Source: Erythrocercus mccallii
Taxonomy: Eukaryota > Chordata > Aves > Passeriformes > Dicruridae
Assembly: GCA_013397435.1 (NCBI GenBank)
Contig: VZRG01000533.1
Location: 186,001 to 250,000, forward strand
Direction of reading: 5' to 3'
DNA length: 64,000 bases
The position numbers were made by a program, and so were the translations under genes. The notes beneath the pieces were generated by a model. That model was not told the DNA's origin and did no database searches. It saw nothing but the letters and a program-made list of their open reading frames with translations. Position 1 is the first letter of the stretch. Every line of letters starts with the position of its first letter. This document shows positions 36,619 through 49,200 of the stretch, one piece after another.

Positions 36619-39600
36619 CCTTAAGTGTCACTCTCCTTGCTTGGTTGAGCTCAGGGTCACCCTGACCTTGGGTGTACAAGAGCTTTGGTCTTGCAGGACT
36701 AGGAGGGGAAGCCCAGTTGAAGGTAGGCCTTGGTTGTCTCCCAGATGAGAGGAAGGGAAATTAAGCATTTTAAAAGAAACAGATTTCCTCACTAAATGTA
36801 GTTTAGTGCCTTGATGGAGCTGATGAGTGAAGGATGTGCAAGTCATGCCAGGACTGGGACAGCTGAACTTGCTGTTGGGGGTTTCACAGCTCTCCAGATC
36901 CAAAGTCAAAAGTCAGACATGGGGAGGTTGTTGACAGAGCTCCTGGCACCTTTTGCTCCCAAGTTCTTCAGTGTGGACATTCACAGAGATGCTTTTGTGA
37001 ACATGCCTTGGTTTCATTTATAGCTCTTTGCAAGGAGGAGCTCCTCCTCTCTGTGGGTGGGCTCACACAGAATGCAGAGATCAAATGTCCCCAAGGACAA
37101 TCTGTTCCTCTTGATTTGTTGTGCCAGTCACGTGGCAGGGGGGTGGTTTGAGAGGTTTTAAACACTCAGACTGTGGTCTTCCCTGACTGCAGGACCAGAA
37201 ACATGCAGAAAAGAGGGCAGTTTGAGCAGGATCAGGTTTAGGCAGCACTACTGACAAACATATCTCCCTAAAGCTGGAATGAAAACTGAGTGGCCAGGGC
37301 AGGAATTAATTTCAGGACAAACAGAAGTGCCAAGCAACATTTAATGCTACTGAAATTCTATGTTAATATGGAATGTAAAGGACGCAACTAAATGAAGCAA
37401 AGATTTAGTTCTCTAGAATTTAATTGCTAAAAATGGAGGCCTCGAACTGCTTATCATGTTTGTATGGATTAGTTTCCATGAGTCAGACAAGCAGGATTTC
37501 AGCCCATGGGGTGAAAAATAAATTGTAATAACCTTAAAAAGTTGTAGGACTACTTATTTATAGACATGCATATTAGAAATGTAATAAAAAGTCTCAGTAC
37601 AAACTCAATAGACAGGCTTCAAACACAAAAAATAGCCAGCTCTAAGTTGTTTCTGAATTATGGTAAGCCCTAAAGATGGCCTAAAACCAATTAACTTTTT
37701 TTTTTTTTTGGTACCTTTTTTATGTTTTAAAAATGACCAAAGAGATCTCTTTGAAAATATATTAAAAAAAAAAAGCTTCTAGAGTTAAACCTTTTGTAAG
37801 AAGCTTCAGCCTGGAGCAAAATTTAATGGCTGAGCTATAAAGCACTGAAAACTTTCATAAAGGGGTTCATAAAGAAACACCAACTGACCCTAAACCCAAG
37901 GAGGTCTAGAAAGCTGCACTGTAATAAACACAGGGCCTAGTTAATTTGCACTTAAGGGGTGTATGACATTTGAGTAAGATGTAGTTACTTTATGCTCAAT
38001 TTCAGCACACATGTCCAGTAGATCTAAATGACAGAGGGGGGATACTGCAGTTGAGAGGTTTACAGTTGAGAAGTTAAAGCTAATACTAAATGAGGTTATC
38101 AGCTGTTAGCCAGACTTTGGGTTTTTTTCCATGTGGTTGTAAGGTGCCTAGCATGAACGGATGGTAAGACCCTTTTAATGTGTGTTTTCTAAGCCTCCCC
38201 TAGGCTAGAAATAGACAGTGTGGGTTGTGTGTACAGCTCATTTCCAGAACAGTTACATTAAAACATGAGAACTGCTGTTACAGCTGCTGTCACTTCACTG
38301 TTCATCCCATGGCAACTGCTAAAATCTCGATCCTGATGCTTACCTGATTTATAGATTTAAGTCAATTGTAACACCAAAAAAAATATTCTGTAACTGTGTT
38401 AAATAGAAATAACCATATGCTCTTTCACTCTCTGTAGTGTGTTATCTGTATGAAGTGTGCCATTCATGTGCTTCTTTGGGTTTAATACAGACACAAACAC
38501 ACGCAGTGTGTGAGGCATTACTATAAATCAGGCATACCTCTCATTGTTATTAATTGCTCAGGCATCATCCGTGCTTTTATAACACATTTTTTTTTATGTC
38601 TCAAGATGTTTGTGGTGGCTTGAGGACTAAGTTTTTTCATCCAGAAGAGAGGCAAGTTTATTCTAGGTCATTGCCTCATCTTGGCCAGTGAGAGATGCTC
38701 TTGCACTAACCAGACATCTGTGCAAGGTCTTCAGTCTCATCTTCTGCCTTCATCACCACTCTGTTCTCCACCCCCTCTCTCCCCTTGCAACCTCAGCCAT
38801 GCGTGGCCTTCAGGCTAGATCTCCCAGTAAAATCAAGGCACAGCTACAAAACATATGTGATTTTCAAGCACCCTACGTTTAATTTTAAATTCCTCATCCT
38901 AGCAGTGGTCAGGCTTGTTTCAGAAACAGACAGGAAAATGAAGGAAAGGCAGATGTTTGTCAAGGCTATATTTAGGAAGCTGTTGCTTAAATGTGAAAAT
39001 CAGTTATACTTTAGCTGTGAGTAAGCAGCACAAAAAGCATATTCTTTCCTCTATGTGTGTTTGCAGAACACTTCTCTTTTCTTCACCTGCAATATGTTCC
39101 TTTGTGCTCTGACTCTACTTGGTTATCAGTAATGAATGTACTGTGGGCCTAACAATGCTGCCTGTTTTCACAATACTTCGTGGAATAATGCCATCCATCC
39201 CCATGGATTCCTTGGTTCACGGAGATATTGGTGAAAGGTGGGATAGATTTACTCAACTTTTCAACATAATATTGCTATTGTTCACTGCTAGGACATGAAT
39301 AAGGAATAAGGAATGGCCTTTAGTGTAAACAGCTCAGCCACTGAGCTTAGTGATTGTTGGGAGGGGTCTTTTTGAGTTGGGTATTTCTAGTTCTTTGATA
39401 GATAACTTGTTAAAGGCATTCTAGGTAAGTATTGTTTACAGTGCATCTGAGTACTTGTCTTTGATTTGAAAGGTATTTTACCTACACTTGAAAGTCTTTA
39501 AGAGCCTGAACCACTTTTGCATTTTTGTTATGAATGATTAGCAGAGGAGTTTGAGAGAGTTGGGAGTTTCTTGTAACAATAGAAATGGCTTTTGTCTCTA

Positions 39601-42600
39601 CAGTCTTCCCTTTGAAATCACTAATCTCCTGTCAGCAGAAAGAAAACAGGATAAGAATATCTTCTCCATTTCTCCAGCCTTTTGTCCTCTGCAGGATGCA
39701 AAGGCTGGCCTTGCTCCTAAGTGCTTCTCTTGCTAACAGGATCCAGACCTCAGGATGAGAGCTACAGAGGATTATAATGGCCTAAGTTTAGTACATATCC
39801 TAAGTTCATAAAAACTTCTCTGCTTTGACACCTTCCTTGAACGATCTAAATTATTTTGCCATTTTCAACTGGTTTGTGATTAAATGAGCCCACTGCTTTT
39901 GCTCAGAACCAAAACGGCTTGAATCATGGTGGGGCTGTAACAGCAGAAGATTCCATTTAATTGGTGCCTTGTTGAACTACACTCCCACATCTGGGATGTG
40001 ATTGCTGTGGAGCAGAGGCCACACCATTGATTTCCTTCCCTCCCATCAATGGGAAAATGCCATACCTAGGCATCTTTAAGTGGCATACTTCTTGGCTCTG
40101 TTTTACTCCCAGTGGTTAACAGCCATGAATCAACACCTGCTGCAATAAACTCTTGGCTTGGCCTTAACTTGTTTCATTTACTTGACTAAACCTTTCGCTT
40201 TGCCTTTGTGGTCACTATTTTTATGAGTTTGAAAGGTGAGTTGGTTTCTAGGCACATGAGTAAAGTAACAAGTGAAAAGAAAGTGGAACAGTTGACAAGC
40301 AAGAAAAGAAATTATGTTAAGAGTTCTAGATTATTTTCCCTCTGTCTTTCACTGTAGCCATGCTATTGGAGATGGATTTGATCTTGAGGTGGCTGCTTTC
40401 TGTACTGCCTCCTTTGACCCTGAGTCTTACTTTAAGATTTCTCTTAAGGTTGGTAGAATGAATTCCTGGAGGAGCCCTCCTGTTCTGGGCACCTTTGCCA
40501 GAGACAAATCTTGTGTAGAAATTGCTTCATCATTCATCAATTCAAAGAATATATCCAGCTGCATTAGGGAAGAGAAAATCTTTGCAATCTCTGAAGTCTA
40601 AAGCTTCCATATAGGAGTCAAATATTAATACATTTTTTATATACCAGTGTGAGCACTCTTATTATGGTAATATACTCTTAAAATGGTACACAAAGGCCTC
40701 TGTTCAGGTAAATTGGGAATAACCTGTTGAAACTCAAGGTGATTACTCCAATACATCTGACAAATTTGTCAGCATGGATTAATTGCTGTTCAGGAGAATT
40801 GTTAATCATACAGGGCACATCATTTGAGGGAACATTCTGAAGACAAAGCCAGAAGAAAGAAGCCTGTCCCTAAATTAAGTTTATGGTTTCCTGCCTCAAA
40901 AATGCATAAATTTCTGAGGCTCTTTTGTAAGTTTTGTAAGTTAAATCATTACTAACTTCTGTTGCTTACAGTTCTACTGAAGTTAATTTATGTTGATGTT
41001 GTTACCAAGGCAGTACTTTTTAACAGAGGTGAATGATTTTCAATGCATACCCTATGTAAAAGCCACAAACAGGACATTGTTTGTGTGAGACCTCTCAACT
41101 GTAAGTGAACGTGCCAGTGGTCCCCATTAATCAATCATTAAAGCTGAAGTTTTTCTTTTTATTTCTCACATTACCTATTCTAGGACTTTTCAGTGTCTTG
41201 AGTTAATACAGGGTGGATAAAACCGTGTGAGGCAGGTTTCTAGATTACTTCATCACTAAAGAATATTACTCACAATTTTTATAACCAGAAATAGTTGAAA
41301 CAGGTCAGACAACATCTTTTTTCAGTACACCTGAATGCCTGGAAATTCAAAGGCTTCTCAGGACTGAACTGTAAATTCTAATAAAGCCCAGGTAAGATTC
41401 TGGCTTGGTTGTCTTTCTGGGATTTTTGTGCTTTTAATTTTGCCAATTCTGTGCTGTTTTTCTCCCCTGTCTTCCTCCAAGTCAGGAATTCCAGACTTTC
41501 TGCAACTCCCCATAGAGAAATATATGAGTTCCTTCAGGTTTTTTCAAACCTGTGCAAATGTTGAGTTCCCAAATCCTACACTAACCAGATTTATTTTTCT
41601 CTGGCCATCTTGAACTATTACTCTTCATAGGTAGAACACCTGTTTCTCAATGCTTTTGAAACAAAAGTTGGGATACCCAATTGTGAATCTATGAATAGTA
41701 ACAGTGGTATGTAGCTATATAACAATAACACCTAGAGAGTCAGTACTTCATTCTTTACCTTGTCACAGCCTTTGGATGCATAACTGCAGTCTCTCTCACA
41801 AGGGCTTTGCAGGAAAAGTTTAAGGCAAGAGCAAGCAACATTCCCAAGGGAAGTGGACACAACAGATATTTTAGAATTACTGGGGATCAGACAAGATCTA
41901 GAAAATATTTGTTACTGATAAAAGCTCACAGAACTCCTGTTATTCATTGAATATTTATGTAGTCTGTGCTAGGCAGTTTTCCTTGGCTTCTGTGTTGGAA
42001 GGTATGGAAGTGGTGAAAGTACATAAAGATAATTGCTGTTTGTCAGCTCTTGTGTCCATTTTCTTGCAAGGCAAGACACATAGGAGGCTAGGAGGTGCAG
42101 AATAACAAAGGATTGGAACAGAATGTAGTATCCAAGACTTGCAGTTTATGGCTGTTGCATCAAGTTGCACCTCATTCAGGGATATTTCTCTGTGACTTCA
42201 TGTCCAATTGCCCAGGAACACCCAAAGCATCTACACTGTTGACTGCTGAGTGTAAGCAAATGGCAGAAAAGATGATAGTTCTTGTAATAAAGTCCTGAGC
42301 TCTTAACCTCTGCTCTCTAAGAGAGCAAATGTGGTTTTCTGTGTTGAGGTTCACTGGGTCTGTAGAGCAGTAGGATCTTGTCTTTGTGCACTTTGTCCTG
42401 AGTTCAGAATAAGTCCCAGAATAAGTTTGGTGATGGCCTAGGGTGGCAAGTAATTGGTGCTTGATAACCCTTGGTAACACTTGACAACCTCAGGGACCAC
42501 TTATATTTCCTGCATTTCTAAAGGATTTGTGTCTGCAGTTCCCTTGTACCACCAGAAAAGAGAAATCATCTTGTTGTTCTGCAAACAATATATCAGAACC

Positions 42601-43145
42601 TGTCTCTGTGCTCGTTATGTCATTCTTTTTCTTTACTTTCACAAGGTTTTCCCTTTTATTTTTCTTTTGCTACCACTGAATAATACACAGTCCCACAGCT
42701 CTGGCAAAAAGAGCCTGATGAAAGTGAACATATAAGAAAAATATTAGCAGTTGCACTCTTCTTAGCAGAGGTAATGGCCGTTGACATTAATGGGAATTAT
42801 GCATGTGTGGAAGAGGAGTATGGCCCCTTTACTTACCAGAGCCCTTAATATGTTTTAGTGAGCCATGGTGGTGTTCTAAATATCATGAAACCCAAAGGAG
42901 ATAGAGAAAACAACCTCTGGCACTGATGAGCTGGATTCATTGCTCTAACATAGATGGCTTTTCAGGAATATTTCTGTTTCTTCTCCTGTGGAAATAGTTG
43001 TGCATGCACTATTCATTGACATGAAAGAGGAAAAGATAAGGAAAGTGGACAGAAAAATGGGGAAAGGAAGTAAAGAGCAATCCAAGTTTTCAGATGTCAC
43101 ATTGTCACTTAAAAACATGAATGTCCATAATTTAGCATTGTACTG

Positions 43146-43168
43146 ACACACACACACACACACACATA
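43146..43168 (+). repeat. (AC)n microsatellite
   Basis: About eleven and a half perfect AC units; a likely length-variable marker. Confidence 0.97.
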
Positions 43169-44374
43169 TAATCTAATGTTTTCGTCTGCCTTTTATTCAA
43201 ATTCTGCTCTAGCCCTGCTTTGCACTATGTTCTGTTTTATGAAAATAAAATGTGAAAATCTACCGATAAGCCAAAATAATAACAACTTTATGGCATGTCA
43301 GGGCTATTTTTTTAGTCTTATTTTTTAACCTTGATCATGTTATAATAGTGAACATATGTATCCTTGGCCTTAATCACCTTGTCAAGTTAAAGTGTATATT
43401 CAACTTCATTTACATGACATACGATCTAATGCTGGAGAACAACAATACCATTGTAGTGCTAATTGAAAACTGTGAGCTGAGAGCCAGAAGAAACCACTGG
43501 TCTGATTGCTCAGGGTCCCAGGGAAAGGGATTTATTCCCACACCTGCAGTTGGTCCATAACACTAACATTGTTACCAACATCTGGGTCTAATCAGCACAG
43601 AGGCCTTGATATGCTGCTCCTGTGGCGTATAAATTAAGCATTATGTTCATTTTAAAGGTCCCCTCTTTCTGTTTTTTAAGGACAAGATAGATTCATGGCT
43701 CCTCGGAGTCTAACAAAGTAGAAGCCACAAACAGAGTAAGTTACTGCCAGGTTTCTTAGACCATACCTACCTAGGACATGCCACTTAAATAATGGGATTT
43801 TATGCTCAGTTCTAGTTTTCAAAAATGCATCTCCATAGAATGCAAAGTTCAGCTGAAAAACTAAGTTTAGGGTAGAGAGCACTCTTTGTCAATTCACACA
43901 AATCAGTTTTTATGGTGATGCCTGAGCCCCACCAGCCACAGGGATGGCTACAGGACCAGTGACAGTCCCAGTGGCTCCCAGGGTTGTGTCTGACCCCAGC
44001 CCCAGGGACAAGCCTGTCCCACAGTCTGCTGTGAAGTTACCTTTCATAAAGGTGCTGGAAGTATTCTGAGCAACTGGAAATTGTACAAAGAGAAAAAAAG
44101 AACCCTGCAGGACTGAAAGCCAGGCTGTCTAGGCCAAGGAGCAAAATTTAAATCTTCCTTGGTTGAGGACAGGCAGTGATTATTTTTGCTAATGCATCTC
44201 TTGGCTGTGTCTGTAATTATCTAAATGGCTGTTTGCCTTTGTACCTTCTGTATTTTTCTGGAAACAATGGGACAGATACCCTTACAGAAGGAGGGTCTTT
44301 TCCTGACATTTTTCAATGTCTACATCTTTTTAATATCTGCAAATGATGAATGTAATTACATTGAGAAATTTTGT

Positions 44375-44497
44375 TAGAAGATCCAGAACTTGACTTCTGA
44401 TCCTCCCTCTGGCACTGATCTTTTGTGGCAGTAGGCAGTTCATTTAACTGTTGTCTCTCTTACCTTCTCTGCCTTTTGGGGATAAATAATGATGTAG
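44375..44497 (+). mobile_element. MIR-like SINE relic
   Basis: The stretch from ACTTGACTTCTGATCCTCCC through CTCTGGCACTGAT, GGCAGTTCATTTAACTGTTG and TTTTGGGGATAAATAATGAT follows the MIR core in order: the GGTTCGAATCC-like box, the CTCTGCCACTTACT region, TTGGGCAAGTTACTTAAC, CTCTGTGCCTCAG-like sequence, and AATGGGGATAATAAT. MIRs are ancient amniote SINEs, rare and highly diverged in birds, which fits the low identity. Confidence 0.58.
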
Positions 44498-44598
44498 AGG
44501 ACTGTTTACCTAAGGCTTCAAGGTGGAAAAATAACACAAGGGCATTATGGAGCCTTAACATTTCATCACTGATAAAGGGTAATTACATCAACTGGTCG

Positions 44599-44662
44599 AA
44601 ATCATAGCATGGTTTGGGTTGGAATAGTCCTTAAAGATCTAGTTCCAAGCCCTGCATTGGAA
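44599..44662 (-). mobile_element. Short CR1 3'-end fragment, antisense
   Basis: AATCATAGCATGGTTTGGGTTGGAA then CCTTAAAGATCTAGTTCCA is the reverse complement of the CR1 tail (TCCAACCCAAACCATTCTATGATT). Only the last 60 bp or so of the element are present. Confidence 0.8.
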
Positions 44663-46092
44663 TGTGAGGTTCTATCTCAGTCACTGCTGCCTGGAAGAAT
44701 GTCCATTTCATGAGCAAATCTGTTCATTGCAAAGGTACAAAATGAATAGTTTTGTAACCTCTGCAGCCTTCTCAATACCAGCAGGATGCGGGAGGAGGGA
44801 GGAATTTCCTTTTCATTACTAATAACTCCAGGTGGAATTTTTAAACCAAGGAGTCATAACTTAAACCCAGAAGACATCAATGGCGATCTTAACACGCTGA
44901 AACAGATTCTCTGCCGCTATAAATTGAGTTAGTGCTATTAATTTCAGTAGAACCACATTTCACCTCACTCGAGGAGAAGGTGCATTATTTATGGCATGAC
45001 TGCAAAATCTGTCTCTTGATGTACCATAGAAATGTGTTCTGGCAGTAGCAATTGGTTTTGGTAGCACGCCAGTTTGCTGGCTTTGAAGGATTTCCAGTAG
45101 CCAAAGGGGAATTTTAGCACCCAGCATCACCCTGCCCCTGCTCTCCATTTCCACGGGTCCTCAGCGGATTTGTCCCTTTTCCCTTCCAGCTGGATCAACC
45201 CCTTCTTGTCAGCTCCACTGAGGCTCAGCCCAGTTCTGTGACCTCACCCGCCAGGGGGGTCAGAAACAGCATTCAGGGAACCGCAGGGTGGGAAGGGTGG
45301 GACTGTCAGAGACACTCTGTCTGTGCTGTCCTCGTTCTTGCTTCATTTGCCTCCACAAGAGTGAACACCTGCTGTCCTGCTTTTCTGCACTCCTGACCAG
45401 CTTTGTTACCAGAAGGAGAAATCTAAATTTCAGTACCTGTGGTTTAACTACAGCTTCCACTTGCAGGAAAACCTCCTGTGCTGCTCATGGGAGATGCATG
45501 AGCAGGAGGAATGAGACTGGGGTCCCTTGATGTCTCTGTGGATGGCTCTTCCTGCAGTTTAGGTTTTTAACTTCTCTGCATGGCTGTGTTATTGAAAACT
45601 TTGATAAATGAAATGCTAATTTTTGTAGTAATTGACTAGCTGATTTCAAGAGGTGTTCTCTCATTAGTTAATCTTATAAATGGGAAGAGTCTGGCAAAGT
45701 TAACAAAACCAGAATGATCAGAGTAATGCAATTTGTTGTTGTGGCTTCATTAATGCCACACAGAAATCTCACATTTGTATTGAATGAGGTAAAAATAGTA
45801 TAAGCCAAAAAAAAAAAAAAGTTTGTATAACTGTATGGGCACTGTGAGGAGATCACAGAGTCCAGGCTTGTATTTCAATTTACAAGGCCATTACTAAAAC
45901 AGTCATGTCTGATTTCATGACGAAGTCTTTGTGATGATGCAAGTAAAATATAACAGTTGTATTGGAGAAATTTAAAGAATAATCAGTCTGTGGAGAAGGA
46001 ATCTCACATCCCTTCATGTTTGCAATCCAAGTGCAAAAGGCACAAATAGAAAAACTAAGGACTTAAACTTATGCCATTGGAACGTCCAGATA

Positions 46093-46270
46093 ATTTGATC
46101 ATATTTATTTTAGTATATGAAATGCAAAAAATATGATCAAATACAGATATGTTATTATTTTAATCAGAATATCTTTATTTTATGTCGTTCCTGCTAATGT
46201 GGTACCAGCAGATCTAATGAGCTATTTAAGTTTTTTTGCATTTCAAAGCATGACCTCCTAAAAATTAGGA
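46093..46270. repeat. Cluster of interleaved inverted repeats
   Basis: Arm A, 46093-46106, pairs perfectly over 14 bp with 46129-46142 (ATTTGATCATATTT and its complement) across a 22-nt loop. Arm B, 46118-46131 (TGAAATGCAAAAAA), pairs perfectly over 14 bp with 46232-46245. The pairs overlap, so both hairpins cannot form fully at once. A third palindrome, TCCTAA/TTAGGA, lies at 46256-46270. No transposon ends or target duplication could be found. Confidence 0.7.
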
Positions 46271-49200
46271 TATTTCTTTCATCCAGGATAATTTTGCTGA
46301 AAAACACCCAACTTTTCAAACATTAGCATATATTTGATGTGGAAAGAATGATTGGACATATCACAGCAAATGAAATGGATGTAAAATGCATCTATAAAAT
46401 ACTGAAAAATTCACAAATATTATTCCAATATTTTGTCAGAACACTTGTAATGCAATCTACAGCCAAGCTCCAGTTCTGCAAGTCATAACACAAGAGTCTG
46501 CTAGGCACAATAATGTACCCATGTGGTGTTGATTGCAGACCCGAAGACATTTTCCTGAGGTGTTTTCTAAAAATCATCCTTTTTTTCATTATAATTAAGC
46601 TATCCAACCCATTTTTTCCTCTTTATGAATCATTCACAAGGTGAGCCTATTTCCTCAGCCTGTTACGTGCAACTGGTATAGAAAAGTTAACGTGAAGAAT
46701 ACCTGACTTCGTCACTGTAGTGTCACGTTCACAGCTTGTACATTTCAGTCATCCAGTATGGATAGGTCTTCAAAAGGACCTGGAATCATTGCAGAAATGT
46801 TGTGGTTTGCGTTTATCAGCCTTTGAATTAGGAACCTGCTACTGTCACTTATTTGAAGATCAGAGCCTCTGTTGTGCATCACTGCAATGATTCATGTAAA
46901 GCACAGGATTCAGGTTCTTCCCTCTTTGTGGATGACTGAAACATTTTAACCATCAAAGTCAGGAACAGGAAAAGAAAAAAAGAATGAAGTTTCCATCTAA
47001 GGCACTCTTGCTGAATACTGTCATGCTCAGGCACAACTCTAGATTTTTGAAAATTCCAGTTATTCTCCTGATGACTGCAGTGAGCCAGTTTTAGATTCCA
47101 GTGCAAAGAAATTTATATTCTTTAGTGCAAAGAAAAGCAAGTGACTGAAGTTTCATAAGTAAATGTTGAAAGGTATAAGCATAAGCCTCATTCAAATATT
47201 CAAATACATATTCAGAGGTTTTGCAGGTATTTGTCCTCTTCTAACAGTTTCATGAAAGGGATATTTCTATCTGTGTTCCATACAGACCAATGTCCATTCT
47301 ATTTCAAAAAATTATAAAATTCCTCCATTGTTTACCTCTATTTTATTAACCACAGTGACACTTTTTTAGTGTGTTCCCACAGGTGTTTTTTAATACAGAT
47401 GACAAATTGCTTTAATTTGTAGCATCAGTTGTCTTCAAAATTTCTTGATTTCAAACCAAGCAGATGATTAAAGGCTGAAAGATCATAACACTGATCACTA
47501 CACTGTTTTTATATTCCGCCCTTAGAATAGTGTCTGAAGTACAAAGGATGGCTGATATAATATACCAATAAGAATAGAAGAAAGCAAAAGTTTCTGTGTT
47601 ATAATAATTCTTAAATGGTTTTTGCAGTCCCTCAAAAAGGCCATGCAGCAGCCCATTATAGCAAATATTGCATGGTTTTACTGCCAGTCTGTTACGTAGC
47701 AGTTTTACTTGCATCATACATTTAATTGCCACATTAAATCATGGTTTCTAAACATCAGTTCACAGTAGGATCCTCCTCTGAAATCTTATCTTTTTTCTTT
47801 GACAACGTAACCAACTGCAAAAAAGTCTATTCCCTTTGTCCTCTAACTTCTACTTTTTGTCCATAATACTATTCCTGCCTGCTGCAGCAACTCACTACTT
47901 ACAACAGTGCAGAAGGAAAAGTCCTTTTTTTCCCTTGAATGTGCATATTCCTGGTGGAGCTTAAGAACTTCCATAAATCAATAAAGTAATTGCTGCATAA
48001 TGACCTATTGTTGGTGAGCGTGCCCAGAATGATGTCATTGGGGGGTAATGGAGCTACTGAATCAAAAAAATGGCAGCTGTTCCCAATTTATTTGAGAGTC
48101 AGTTGGACAGAAAATTAAATAAACACATAGACAAGCAGGACAAGGGCAAGTCCTTGCACTATTCTTACGATTGTTTTAATTCAATCGCAGGAGTCAGCAG
48201 GCAGCTGATATTGTGGCCCAGAGTTTCAATAATTGCCTGTCTTCTCTCTCAGTCAGGCTGCACATGCTCATTTCATCATTTTAAGCTTTTGTGACTCAGA
48301 TTAAAAAAAAAGTAAAATACCAATGAAACAAAGATGAAACTTAGTTCTTTTTTCTCCCATCCTCCCCCTCCCTTGTCAGCACAGCAGGCTATCCAGGAGA
48401 TGTATTAATAGATAGAAATTTTCATTTCTTCCTCCATCTGCCTCTACAGGGTCTCTACCCTTCTTTCCCTAGGATATGAAGGAGAGTTTTCCTTTTTTTT
48501 TTAATCACTCATATGTCCTTTGGGAAGCCCCCTAAAGTTTCATATTCGCTGGGGAGAGAAAAAATGCCACCCGGCTTCACACTCTCTTCTCTGCTGTGAA
48601 TAACAGCTTTGATGTGCTCCTTTGAAGTTCCTGACTCCAGGCTGCATTAGGGAAGCATCAAATGCAGCCTTAACACTGTGTGTGGAAGCTGGAAGCACGT
48701 TGTGTTTGCACACTGGACTTGGGGGCACCCACTGTGCTTGTGGGGCCAAGGGAATGCAGGGCACCACAACAGGAGCAGGTCTCCAGCACAGTGAGCTCTT
48801 CTCTTTTCCCTGTTCCCATTTCCTGCTGGTGCAGCATTGAGAACACATCAACATCCATGATATTTTCCTGTTCTTGCAGCTTCTCGTGTTACCTTTGCGC
48901 CCTTTGGAAGCCCTGATGTGGGTCAGAGCATTGGGACATCACATCTGACTCCAGTAGGATCTGGCTCTTTGTTACTTCAGGGCAATGTGGCTTCAAATGC
49001 TGCTTCAACTCTTGTGGCATTAAACCAATCCAAGTGATTTTTGTGGACACTCAAAGAAGTTTGAGTCACTGATCAGTTATCTGACTTTTACTAAGAATTA
49101 CAATGTCTATTCCTTCGTAGTTGGATTCTTAATATGACAGTTTTCACGTTTCTAAACAAGTGTGGGTTTTTAACATCCCTCTTTTTTTTTAAACTTACAG

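Larger units (their letters stand above)
34206..44374. other. Long gene-less stretch
   Basis: Ten kilobases without a recognisable gene or young transposon. The open frames present are 60-100 codons and have no family resemblance. Simple sequence includes an ATT run near 35850, T-rich and A-rich runs near 37695 and 37765, and an AC microsatellite at 43146. A short GC-rich patch lies at about 43925-44035. Confidence 0.45.
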
